In this document: positions 15,440-23,352 of the stretch, in pieces | How the letters are laid out: the number at the start of each line of letters is the position of its first letter | Numbering within the stretch: position 1 is the first letter of the stretch | From: Burkholderia cepacia | GTDB taxonomy: Bacteria; Pseudomonadota; Gammaproteobacteria; Burkholderiales; Burkholderiaceae | Direction of reading: 5' to 3' | Assembly (NCBI RefSeq): GCF_001718835.1 | Contig: NZ_CP013442.1 | Coordinates: 186,001-250,000 of the forward strand | DNA length: 64,000 nucleotides | Translations under genes and position numbers: made by a program | Notes under the pieces: generated by a model | Told to the model about the DNA's origin: nothing | Database searches by the model: none | What the model saw: the letters and a program-made list of their open reading frames with translations, nothing else

Positions 15440-16903
15440 GTGCACGACTCCTGCTCCGTCTCGTCAATCCTCGCCCCGGGCAGCGCGCCGCGGTTGACGA
15501 TCGCGCACTCGGATGAGGCCGGCACCGCCCAACTGCCCGCGGTCCGGCCGCTCGTGTATCTGTCGCCCTGTCCCGACGCGGCGCTCGTTGCGCATCTGCT
15601 CGAGCGCCGCTGGGACGTGCTGCACGCGAGAAGCGCGCACGAAGCGCAGCGGCTCGTGAAGCCCGAAATCGCGCATGCAGGCATCGTCGATCTCGACGGC
15701 TTCACGTCGCGCGACATCGCCACGCTCGAGCCGATCCTGCGCCATCAGCAGATCGGCTGGATCGCGCTCGCCGACTCCACGCGCCTCGCCGAGCCCGACA
15801 TCCGCAAGCTGATCCGCCAGTGCTGCTTCGACTACGTGAAAGACGCGCCGACGCTCACGACGATCGGCTACCTCGTCGGTCACGCATACGGAATGATGAC
15901 GCTGTGCGACCTCGATCGCGCGACCGACGTCGCCGCAACCGGCGACGACGAAATGGTCGGCACCAGCGACGTGATGCAGAAGCTGTTCCGCACGATCCGC
16001 AAGGTCGCCAACACCGATGCGGCCGTGTTCATTTCCGGGGAATCGGGCACCGGCAAGGAACTGACCGCGCTCGCGATCCACGAGCGCTCGTCGCGCCGCA
16101 AGGCGCCGTTCGTCGCGATCAATTGCGGCGCGATTCCGCATCACCTGCTGCAATCCGAATTGTTCGGCTACGAGCGCGGCGCATTCACCGGCGCGAACCA
16201 GCGCAAGATCGGCCGCATCGAGGCCGCGCACGGCGGGACGCTGTTTCTCGATGAAATCGGCGACATGCCGTTCGAGAGCCAGGCGAGCATGCTGCGCTTC
16301 CTGCAGGAGCGCAGGATCGAGCGGCTTGGCGGACGCGAGTCAATCCCGGTGGATGTTCGAATCCTTTCGGCGACGCACGTCGATCTCGAAAAAGCCATCG
16401 CCGACGGGCGCTTTCGCGAAGATCTGTTCTATCGCCTTTGCGTGCTGCGCATCGACGAACCGCCGCTGCGCGCGCGCGGCAAGGACATCGAACTGCTCGC
16501 GCATCACGTGCTGCTGAAGTTCCGCAGCGACAGCGCGCGCAAGATCCGCGGCTTCACGCCATGCGCGATCGAGGCGATGTACAGCTACCCGTGGCCGGGC
16601 AACGTGCGGGAGCTGATCAATCGTATTCGCCGCGCGGTCGTAATGGCTGAGAGCTACTTGATCTCGGCACGTGACCTCGGGCTTGGCCAGCCCGACGGGC
16701 AGGTGCCGATGACGCTCGCTGAAGTGCGCGAGCACGCCGCAAGGCGCGCGATCGAAGCCGCATTGCTTCGCCGCCGGAACATGCTTTCCGAAGCAGCGAA
16801 GGACCTCGGGATCAGCCGTACGACCTTGTATCGGCTGATGTGCTTGCATGGCCTGCAAGGGGGCGGCGATCCCACGACGAATGACGCCCCGCAACAGGAA
16901 TAG
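15440..16903 (+). CDS. sigma-54-dependent transcriptional activator (VpsR-like)
   Basis: 487 residues from GTG 15440 with GAGG at 15431. The N-terminal domain (about 30-170) is receiver-like, of the VpsR type, with an IVDLDGF segment near the usual phospho-acceptor position. The AAA+ domain has Walker A GESGTGKE (from 200), the GAFTGA sigma-54 contact loop (247-252) and Walker B with D271 (LFLDEIGDM). A Fis-type helix-turn-helix occupies about 450-475 (EAAKDLGISRTTLYRL). It is co-directional, 25 bases after fapF, so it should activate the -24/-12 promoter at 9239. VpsR relatives bind c-di-GMP; whether this one does is unknown. Confidence 0.88.
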   Translation: MHDSCSVSSILAPGSAPRLTIAHSDEAGTAQLPAVRPLVYLSPCPDAALVAHLLERRWDVLHARSAHEAQRLVKPEIAHAGIVDLDGFTSRDIATLEPILRHQQIGWIALADSTRLAEPDIRKLIRQCCFDYVKDAPTLTTIGYLVGHAYGMMTLCDLDRATDVAATGDDEMVGTSDVMQKLFRTIRKVANTDAAVFISGESGTGKELTALAIHERSSRRKAPFVAINCGAIPHHLLQSELFGYERGAFTGANQRKIGRIEAAHGGTLFLDEIGDMPFESQASMLRFLQERRIERLGGRESIPVDVRILSATHVDLEKAIADGRFREDLFYRLCVLRIDEPPLRARGKDIELLAHHVLLKFRSDSARKIRGFTPCAIEAMYSYPWPGNVRELINRIRRAVVMAESYLISARDLGLGQPDGQVPMTLAEVREHAARRAIEAALLRRRNMLSEAAKDLGISRTTLYRLMCLHGLQGGGDPTTNDAPQQE

Positions 16904-16997
16904 GATCTGCCGAAATTCCGACCGATTCAGCAGAGTTTCGAGGTTGGCCGTCGAGCGCGACATGCGCGCTCGTGCCCGCCCGGACGCATTCAGCGCG

Positions 16998-17183
16998 TCA
17001 CTTCACGCGCTTGCCGAGCGCGCTCTTGGTCTTGTACGTCACGCCGTGACGGTCGAGATACTCGCGGATCAGTTGCCGCACGACTTGCGAAGGCGTGAGA
17101 TCTTGTGCCGAGCAGAGCATCTCGAATGCTTCCTTCTTCGCGGGGTCGATCAGGACGGTCAGGCGGGCGGTTTTCGTTTCCAT
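16998..17183 (-). CDS. ribbon-helix-helix (CopG-type) DNA-binding protein
   Basis: 61 residues: METKTARLTVLIDPAKKEAF forms the strand and first helix, and LTPSQVVRQLIREYL the second helix, the classic RHH arrangement. The basic tail is KTKSALGKRVK. The ATG at 17183 is preceded on the minus strand by TATAAT (17221-17216) giving a short leader. No toxin gene is adjacent; the next gene upstream is a YoaK-family membrane protein on the same strand. It may autoregulate. Target genes cannot be inferred. Confidence 0.8.
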   Translation of the reverse strand: METKTARLTVLIDPAKKEAFEMLCSAQDLTPSQVVRQLIREYLDRHGVTYKTKSALGKRVK

Positions 17184-17263
17184 TGCGGGGACGGGTCGGC
17201 GAATATGCTAATCGAATTATAATGCATTTGCCTTCGGCGGCGCGGCGGGAAGCGCCCGCGAGG

Positions 17264-18031
17264 TCAATGCCTGCGGTCGAGCCGGCAGACATAGGCCAGG
17301 ACATCATCGATCACCGGTACGATCGCGAGCGTGACGAGCACTGCGGCGAGCGGCACGGTCGATACGTAGCCGACATGCTTGAAGCCGATTGCGCCTGCCA
17401 GTCCGCCGATGAAGAACGACGCCAGCATCGTGCCGTGGATCCGCAGCTTCGCGCGGTTGGCAATGACCGCGTGCGCGTCCGGATCGACCGCCGATCGATT
17501 CCAGTAAAAGAGCTTGCCCAACTCGATCCCGAGATCCGTCACGATGCCGGTCATGTGCGTGGTGCGGATCTCCGCGCCCGACAGCTTCGTGATCGTCGCG
17601 TTCTGCAGGCCCATGATGAAGCACAGCAGCGTCACGGTCACCGGCACGAAGAAGGTTTCCCACAGCGCGAGATGGCTGCCGAGCAGCCCGAACAGAAGCA
17701 GCAGCGCGGCCTCGACCAGCAGCGGCAGCATGAACTGGCTGTGCAGGCCGCGACGGCGGCCCCAGTTGACGAGCACCGCCGAGCATCCCGCTCCGACGAG
17801 AAACGAGGCCAGCGAACCGATGCCGGCCAGCGCGAGCCGCACGTCGCCGAGCGCCGTCTGGTCGGCGATCGCCGATACGATGCCGCTCATGTGCGACGTG
17901 TATTGCTTGACCGCGAGGAAGCCGCCGGCATTGGCCGCGCCGGCGACGAACGCCAGCGAAAAGCCCAGCTGACGGTTTGCGGTCGCGCTGCGGTGTTTTC
18001 CCGTCAGGTTTCGAAAGTACTGCGCTGGCAT
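17264..18031 (-). CDS. YoaK/DUF1275 family membrane protein
   Basis: 255 residues with several hydrophobic segments (for example GFSLAFVAGAANAGGFL and LLVEAALLLLFGLLG). The family signatures are NAGGFLAVKQYTSHMSG and GLQNATITKLSGAEIRTTHMTG, both typical of DUF1275 proteins. It is an inner-membrane protein, probably a small-molecule permease, but no substrate is known for the family. It is divergent from the Ehr operon, separated by 251 bases that contain an inverted repeat. The stop is 80 bases from the RHH gene. Confidence 0.85.
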   Translation of the reverse strand: MPAQYFRNLTGKHRSATANRQLGFSLAFVAGAANAGGFLAVKQYTSHMSGIVSAIADQTALGDVRLALAGIGSLASFLVGAGCSAVLVNWGRRRGLHSQFMLPLLVEAALLLLFGLLGSHLALWETFFVPVTVTLLCFIMGLQNATITKLSGAEIRTTHMTGIVTDLGIELGKLFYWNRSAVDPDAHAVIANRAKLRIHGTMLASFFIGGLAGAIGFKHVGYVSTVPLAAVLVTLAIVPVIDDVLAYVCRLDRRH

Positions 18032-18151
18032 AGGCTCTTTGCTCGTTCACTCGGCACCACGGCAACGGCGTCGCGGATGGGACCTTCGGGCGCCGCGGGC
18101 CGGCAAGGTGTCCGCCGCGGCGCGCCCGATTTCGTCAAGCATGTGTCTCGC

Positions 18152-18170
18152 ATGATAACGCGATTATCAT
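18152..18170. promoter_or_regulatory. inverted repeat between divergent yoaK-like and ehr operons
   Basis: ATGATAA (18152-18158) and TTATCAT (18164-18170) form a 7-base inverted repeat with a 5-base spacer. It is followed by a related half site in CCTGTTATC (18173-18181). The location in the divergent promoter region suggests an operator; CATAAT at 18201 could be a -10 toward the Ehr operon. The binding protein is unknown. Confidence 0.4.
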
Positions 18171-18282
18171 ATCCTGTTATCTGGATGGGGCTTTCGATGT
18201 CATAATACGGACGGATCGCGCCCGGCGCTTCGGGTTCGTTCCATGCTGCTCATCCAATCCGAGCGTACTGGAGACATTCCGG

Positions 18283-20289
18283 ATGGCACCCGTGCCGGTC
18301 GTCCATTTCGTCCTGCTGGTCGCGGCCGCCTGGCTTGCGCTCGGCGCGCTCGGTCTCGGGGTGCTGCATCGCACGCGGTTCGTTGCGCACGGGCTGTTTC
18401 CGCTCGGCGCGCTGGGCGGGCTGCTGCTCGGGGCGGCGGGGCTCGCCGCCATCTTTGCCGAACCGTCCACCGCGATCCTGCCGCTCGGGCTGCCCGAGTT
18501 GCCGTTCCATCTGCGCGTCGACCGGCTCTCCGGCTATTTCCTGTTCGTGCTCGGCGTCGTCAGCGCGGGGATCGGCGCGTTCTCCGCCGGCTATTTCCGC
18601 AAGGGCGAAGGGGCCGCGCCGGGGCTCATCTGCTTCGAATACCACGTCTGCCTCGCGAGCATCGCGCTCGTGCTCGTCGCCGACGATGCCTACGTGTTCA
18701 TGGTCGCGTGGGAAACGCTGTCGCTGTCCGCGACCTTCCTCGTGATGACCAACCACCGGATCGGCGAGATCCGCCGTGCGGGCTACCTGTATTTCCTGAT
18801 CTCCCATGTCGGCGCGCTCGCGCTGCTGCTGTGCTTCGGCATTCTTCAGGCGCGCACCGGCGACTACACGTTCGCCAACATGCGTGCGCAGTCGCTCGAT
18901 GCGCTCCGGGCGTCGCTCGCGTTTCTGTTCGCGCTGGTCGGGTTCGGCGCGAAGGCGGGCGTGTTCCCGCTGCACGTCTGGCTCCCGGATGCCCATCCCG
19001 CCGCGCCGTCCCCCGTATCGGCGCTGCTCAGCGGCTTCGTGCTGAAAGTCGGCCTGTACGGCCTGCTGCGCACCCTGTTCGACCTGCTGCACGTGCAGTT
19101 CGCGTGGTGGGGCGTGCTGCTGCTCGTGCTCGGCGTCGGCACCGCGCTGCTCGGCGTCGTGTTCAGCACGATCCAGGTCGACATGAAGCGCCTGCTCGCG
19201 TATTCGTCGATCGACAACATCGGCCTGATGATCGTCGCGCTCGGCGTCGCGGTGCTGTTTCGCGCGTACGGCATGACGAGCCTGTCCGCGCTCGCGCTGA
19301 CGGCGATGCTCTACCAGATCGTCGCGCATGCGGCATTCAAGAGCCTGCTGTTCCTCGGCACGGGGGCCGTGCTGCACGCCACCGGGGAGCGCAATCTCGG
19401 CAAGCTCGGCGGCCTGATCCGCTTCATGCCGTGGACCGCGTGGGCCGTGCTCGCCGGCGTCGTCGCCAGCGCCGGCTTGCCGCCGCTGAGCGGGTTCGTC
19501 GCGGAATGGCTCCTGCTGCAGAGCTTCCTGTTCACGCCGAGCCTGCCGAATTCGGTGCTCGCGATGACGGTGCCGATCACGGCCGCGTTGATCGCGATGA
19601 CGGCTGCGCTGGCCGGTTACACGATGGTCAAGTTCTTCGGCATCGTGTTCCTCGGGCAGCCGAGAGAAGCGAAGCTGAGCCGTGCGCGCTACGCGAACGG
19701 CTGGGAGCGGCTCGCGTTCTGCTGGTTCGCGGCGGCCGGCGTGCTGCTCGGCCTGATGCCCGCGCAGTTCGTCAGGATTCTTGACCGGGTCACGCGTACG
19801 CTGGTCGGCGCCGGCATCGGCGCGGACAACCACGGCTGGCTTCTGTTCGTGCCCGTGTCGACTGCGCGGGCCAGCTACATGCCCGCCGTGTTCATGCTGT
19901 TTTTCGTCGCGTGCTGCGCGCTCGCGTGGGTGCTGGTGCGACGCTTCTACCACGGCCGGCTGCGCCGCGCCGCGCCATGGTGCTGCGGCTTCCCGTTCTC
20001 GAATGCGCGCATGCAGGACACGGCGGAAGGGTTCGGGCAGCCGATCCGGGAGATCTTCGCGCCGTTCCTGCGCATCGAGCGGCACCTGCCGTCGCCGTTC
20101 GATGCGCAGCCGGCCTACCGGGTCTCGGTCACCGACCGCACCTGGTCCGCGCTCTACGAGCGCATCGCGACGCTCGCGCAACACATGGGCGAATGGGCGG
20201 GCCGTCTGCAGACGGGCAAGATCGCCGTGTACCTGACCTACAGCTTCGCCGTGCTGATCCTGCTCCTGCTGCTGGTGAGACGATGGTGA
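18283..20289 (+). CDS. hyfB: hydrogenase-4-like membrane subunit B (NuoL/Mrp-type antiporter subunit)
   Basis: 668 residues of an antiporter-type proton-pumping subunit. The core motif VWLPDAHPAAPSPVSALLSG and the following LKVGLYGLLR are diagnostic, and KRLLAYSSIDNIGL is the second conserved segment of the NuoL/HyfB family. Many hydrophobic helices are present, with an elongated C-terminal part as in HyfB. It belongs to a six-gene operon (B-C-E-F-G-I). Because the catalytic large subunit lacks NiFe ligands, hyfB here denotes homology to hydrogenase-4, not hydrogenase function. Its stop overlaps the next ATG. Confidence 0.88.
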   Translation: MAPVPVVHFVLLVAAAWLALGALGLGVLHRTRFVAHGLFPLGALGGLLLGAAGLAAIFAEPSTAILPLGLPELPFHLRVDRLSGYFLFVLGVVSAGIGAFSAGYFRKGEGAAPGLICFEYHVCLASIALVLVADDAYVFMVAWETLSLSATFLVMTNHRIGEIRRAGYLYFLISHVGALALLLCFGILQARTGDYTFANMRAQSLDALRASLAFLFALVGFGAKAGVFPLHVWLPDAHPAAPSPVSALLSGFVLKVGLYGLLRTLFDLLHVQFAWWGVLLLVLGVGTALLGVVFSTIQVDMKRLLAYSSIDNIGLMIVALGVAVLFRAYGMTSLSALALTAMLYQIVAHAAFKSLLFLGTGAVLHATGERNLGKLGGLIRFMPWTAWAVLAGVVASAGLPPLSGFVAEWLLLQSFLFTPSLPNSVLAMTVPITAALIAMTAALAGYTMVKFFGIVFLGQPREAKLSRARYANGWERLAFCWFAAAGVLLGLMPAQFVRILDRVTRTLVGAGIGADNHGWLLFVPVSTARASYMPAVFMLFFVACCALAWVLVRRFYHGRLRRAAPWCCGFPFSNARMQDTAEGFGQPIREIFAPFLRIERHLPSPFDAQPAYRVSVTDRTWSALYERIATLAQHMGEWAGRLQTGKIAVYLTYSFAVLILLLLLVRRW

Positions 20290-21233
20290 CCGTATCCGGC
20301 GTGTTGTCGCAAACCCTCGAGATCGTCGTGGCGCTCGCCGCCGCGCCGCTGCTCACGGGCTGGGTCAACCAGTGCCGCGCGTGGCTGCAGAACCGGCGCG
20401 CGCCCAGCATCTGGCAGCCGTACCGGATGCTCCACAAGCTGTTCAACAAGGAATCGGTCGTCGCCGGCGACGCCAGCCCGGTGTTCCGTGGCGCGCCCTA
20501 TGTCGTGTGGGCGGCGATGACGCTCGCCTGCGCGATCGTGCCGACGCTGTCGACCGAATTGCCGCTGTCGCCCGCCGCGGATGCGATCGCGCTCGTCGGC
20601 CTGTTTGCGCTCGCGCGCGTCGCGCTGTCGCTCGCCGCGATGGACGTCGGCACCGCGTTCGGCACGCTCGGCGCCCGCCGCGAAATGCTGATCGGCTTCC
20701 TGGCGGAGCCGGCCTTGCTGATGGTGCTGCTGTCGGCGTCGCTGATCACGCGGTCGACGCTGCTCACGAGCATCGTCGCGACGCTTGGGCGGGGCGAGCT
20801 GGCGATCTATCCGAGCCTCGCGTTCGCGGGCATCGCGTTCACGCTGGTGTCGCTCGCCGAGAACGCGCGGCTGCCCGTCGACAATCCCGCCACTCACCTC
20901 GAGCTGACGATGATCCACGAGGCGCTGATCCTCGAATATTCGGGGCGGCACCTCGCGCTGATGGAGTGGGCGGCGAGCCTCAAGCTGTTCGCGTACTCGT
21001 GCATCGGCCTTGCCCTGTTCATGCCGTGGGGCATCGCCGCGGCGGGCAATCCGCTCGCGCTGGTGTTCGCGGTGCCGGCGCTCTTCATCAAGCTGATGGC
21101 GGGCGGCGCCGCGCTCGCCGTGGTCGAGACGGCCAACGCGAAGATGCGGATTTTCCGGGTGCCGGAGTTTCTTGCGACGGCGTTCCTGCTCGCGGTGATC
21201 GGCATGCTCGTCCATCTGCTGCTGGGGGCGTGA
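20283..21233 (+). CDS. hyfC: hydrogenase-4-like membrane subunit C (NuoH-like)
   Basis: 316 residues, a NuoH/HyfC-type membrane anchor linking the peripheral arm to the pump subunits. The conserved cytoplasmic loop is ENARLPVDNPATHLELTMI followed by HEALILEYSGRHLALMEWA, with the acidic residues of the quinone/coupling region. The start at ATG 20283 lies within the last codons of hyfB (seven-base overlap), and an upstream extension in this frame would run through hyfB. The stop TGA is directly followed by the ATG of hyfE with no spacer. Confidence 0.88.
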   Translation: MVTVSGVLSQTLEIVVALAAAPLLTGWVNQCRAWLQNRRAPSIWQPYRMLHKLFNKESVVAGDASPVFRGAPYVVWAAMTLACAIVPTLSTELPLSPAADAIALVGLFALARVALSLAAMDVGTAFGTLGARREMLIGFLAEPALLMVLLSASLITRSTLLTSIVATLGRGELAIYPSLAFAGIAFTLVSLAENARLPVDNPATHLELTMIHEALILEYSGRHLALMEWAASLKLFAYSCIGLALFMPWGIAAAGNPLALVFAVPALFIKLMAGGAALAVVETANAKMRIFRVPEFLATAFLLAVIGMLVHLLLGA

Positions 21234-21893
21234 ATGCACGGCTACGCGACGCAACTGATCAATTTCCTCGCGGCGGTGCTGCTCCTGCTGTCGTTCGCGA
21301 TGCTGAGCCAGCGGCGGATCCTGTCGCTGATTCATCTCTACACGCTGCAGGGCGTGGCGCTGGTGCTGGCCAACCTGATCCTCGGTATCGTGACGGGCGA
21401 TGCGCATCTGTACGTGTCCGCCGGATTGACGGCCGTGCTGAAGGTGGGCGTGATTCCGTGGATCCTGTATCGGCTCGTGCGCAGGCTCAACGTGCAGGCC
21501 GACGTCGAGCCGCTCATCAACATTCCGACCACGCTGCTGATCGGCATCGTGCTGGTGATCGTCGCGTTCAACGTCGCGGCGCCGATCAGCCAGCTCGCGA
21601 CGTCGGTCGCGCGCGGCACGCTCGGCATCGCGCTCGCGTGCGTGCTGCTGTCGTTCATGGCGATGATCACGCGCGCGAAGGCGATTCCCCAGGTGATCGG
21701 CTTCCTGTCGATGGAGAACGGGCTGTTCTTCGCGGCGACGGCCGCCACCAACGGCATGCCGATGATCGTCGAGCTCGGCATCGGGCTCGACGTGCTGGTC
21801 GGCATCCTGATCCTGGGCGTGTTCATGTTCCAGATCCGCGAGCAGTTCGACAGCCTGGACATCCATCACCTCGAGAAACTCAAAGATGAGTGA
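21234..21893 (+). CDS. hyfE: hydrogenase-4-like membrane subunit E (NuoK-like)
   Basis: 219 residues, almost entirely hydrophobic, of the HyfE type (a longer relative of NuoK). Features include LVLANLILGIVTGDAHLYVSA near the start and a central SMENGLFFAATA containing the conserved glutamate of the NuoK/MrpC proton path, then a soluble end FDSLDIHHLEKLKDE. It starts immediately after the hyfC stop and overlaps hyfF by eight bases. It would form part of the membrane arm. Confidence 0.85.
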   Translation: MHGYATQLINFLAAVLLLLSFAMLSQRRILSLIHLYTLQGVALVLANLILGIVTGDAHLYVSAGLTAVLKVGVIPWILYRLVRRLNVQADVEPLINIPTTLLIGIVLVIVAFNVAAPISQLATSVARGTLGIALACVLLSFMAMITRAKAIPQVIGFLSMENGLFFAATAATNGMPMIVELGIGLDVLVGILILGVFMFQIREQFDSLDIHHLEKLKDE

Positions 21894-23349
21894 CGCCCAC
21901 GTCGTGCCCGTCGTGCTCGGCATTCCGCTCGTGGCCGCCGCATGCCTTGCGTGCGTGCGACGCACGCATGTCGCGCGCACGCTGAACGCCGGCTTCAGCT
22001 TCGCGACGTTCGCGGCGGCGCTCGTGCTCGCCGCACGCACCGTCGAGCACGGCCCGTCGTTCGCGTTCGGACGGGCCTTCTTCGTCGATCCGCTCAACGT
22101 CTACCTCGTCGCGCTGACCGCGTTCGTCGGCTGGACGACGTCGCTGTTCTCGCGCCCGTACATGCAGGTCGAGGAAGCCCGCGGCCGGATGACGGCCGCG
22201 CGGATGCGGCTCTATCACAGCATGTATCAGCTCTTCATGTTCGCGATGCTGCTCGCGCTGCTGACCGACAACCTCGGCGTGCTGTGGGTCGCGATGGAGG
22301 CCGCCACGCTCGCGACCGTGCTGCTCGTCAGCGTCTATCGGACCGCCGCGAGCCTCGAGGCCGCGTGGAAGTACTTCATCCTGTGCGGCGTCGGCATCGC
22401 GCAGGCGTTGTTCGGCACGATCCTGCTCTACCTCGCCGCGAGCCGGCAGCTGGCCGACGGCGACGCGCTGCTGTGGACGAGCCTGGCCGCCGTCAAGACG
22501 CACCTCGACCCGACCATCGTGTCGATCGCATTCGTGTTCCTGCTCGTCGGCTACGGCACGAAAGTCGGCCTCGTGCCGATGCACAGCTGGTTGCCGGACG
22601 CCCATGCCGAAGGCCCGACACCGATTTCGGCGGTGCTGTCCGGGCTGTTGCTGAACGTCGCGCTGTATGCGGTGCTGCGTTGCAAGGTGCTCGCCGACGG
22701 CGCGCTGGGCAATGGCCTGCCGGGGCGGCTGCTGGTCGGCTTCGGGCTCGTGTCGGTGCTGGTTGCGTCGTTCTCGCTGTTCCGGCAGAAGGACGTCAAG
22801 CGGCTGTTCTCCTATTCGTCGATCGAGCACATGGGGCTGATGACGTTCGCGTTCGGTCTCGGCGGCCCGGTCGCGACGTTCGCCGGGCTGCTGCACATGA
22901 CGGTGCATTCCCTCGTCAAGTCGGCGATCTTCTTCGCGGTCGGCCACGCGGCGCAGAAGGCCGGCACGCAGGCGATCGACGGGATTCGCGGGCTGCTGCA
23001 GGTCAGCCCGACGGTCGGCTGGGGCATGATGCTCGGCACGCTCGCGATTCTCGGCCTGCCGCCGTTCGGCGTGTTCGCGAGTGAATTCCTGATCCTGACG
23101 ACCGCCATCAACACGCTGCCGTGGGCGGCGCCGTTGCTGCTGCTCGGGCTCGCCGTGGCCTTCGCGGCGATCTTCGCGCGCGTGCAGCGCATGGTGTTCG
23201 GTGCGACGACGACGGCCAGGCCGCTCGAGCATCGCCCCGCGCCGCTGCCGGTCTTCGTGCATCTGGGCCTGGGGCTGATGTTGGGGCTCTATGTGCCGCC
23301 GTACCTGGCGATGTGGTATCGCCAGGCCGCAACGATGCTGGCGGGGTGA
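21886..23349 (+). CDS. hyfF: hydrogenase-4-like membrane subunit F (NuoN/M-type antiporter subunit)
   Basis: 487 residues of an antiporter-like subunit. The LPDAHAEGPTPISAVLSGLL motif and KRLFSYSSIEHMGLMTF are characteristic of HyfF/NuoM, and TMTVHSLVKSAIFFAVG-like residues form the broken-helix lysine region. It is the second pump-type subunit of the operon. There is no HyfD equivalent, so the membrane arm has two antiporter-like subunits. The overlap with hyfE and the three-base gap to hyfG indicate strict co-translation. Confidence 0.88.
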   Translation: MSDAHVVPVVLGIPLVAAACLACVRRTHVARTLNAGFSFATFAAALVLAARTVEHGPSFAFGRAFFVDPLNVYLVALTAFVGWTTSLFSRPYMQVEEARGRMTAARMRLYHSMYQLFMFAMLLALLTDNLGVLWVAMEAATLATVLLVSVYRTAASLEAAWKYFILCGVGIAQALFGTILLYLAASRQLADGDALLWTSLAAVKTHLDPTIVSIAFVFLLVGYGTKVGLVPMHSWLPDAHAEGPTPISAVLSGLLLNVALYAVLRCKVLADGALGNGLPGRLLVGFGLVSVLVASFSLFRQKDVKRLFSYSSIEHMGLMTFAFGLGGPVATFAGLLHMTVHSLVKSAIFFAVGHAAQKAGTQAIDGIRGLLQVSPTVGWGMMLGTLAILGLPPFGVFASEFLILTTAINTLPWAAPLLLLGLAVAFAAIFARVQRMVFGATTTARPLEHRPAPLPVFVHLGLGLMLGLYVPPYLAMWYRQAATMLAG

Positions 23350-23352
23350 CGC

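Noticed and set aside
17105..18205. A 366-residue plus-strand open frame over the RHH and YoaK-like genes
   Set aside because: Arg/Gln-rich with no hydrophobic segments, lies exactly opposite two recognisable minus-strand genes.
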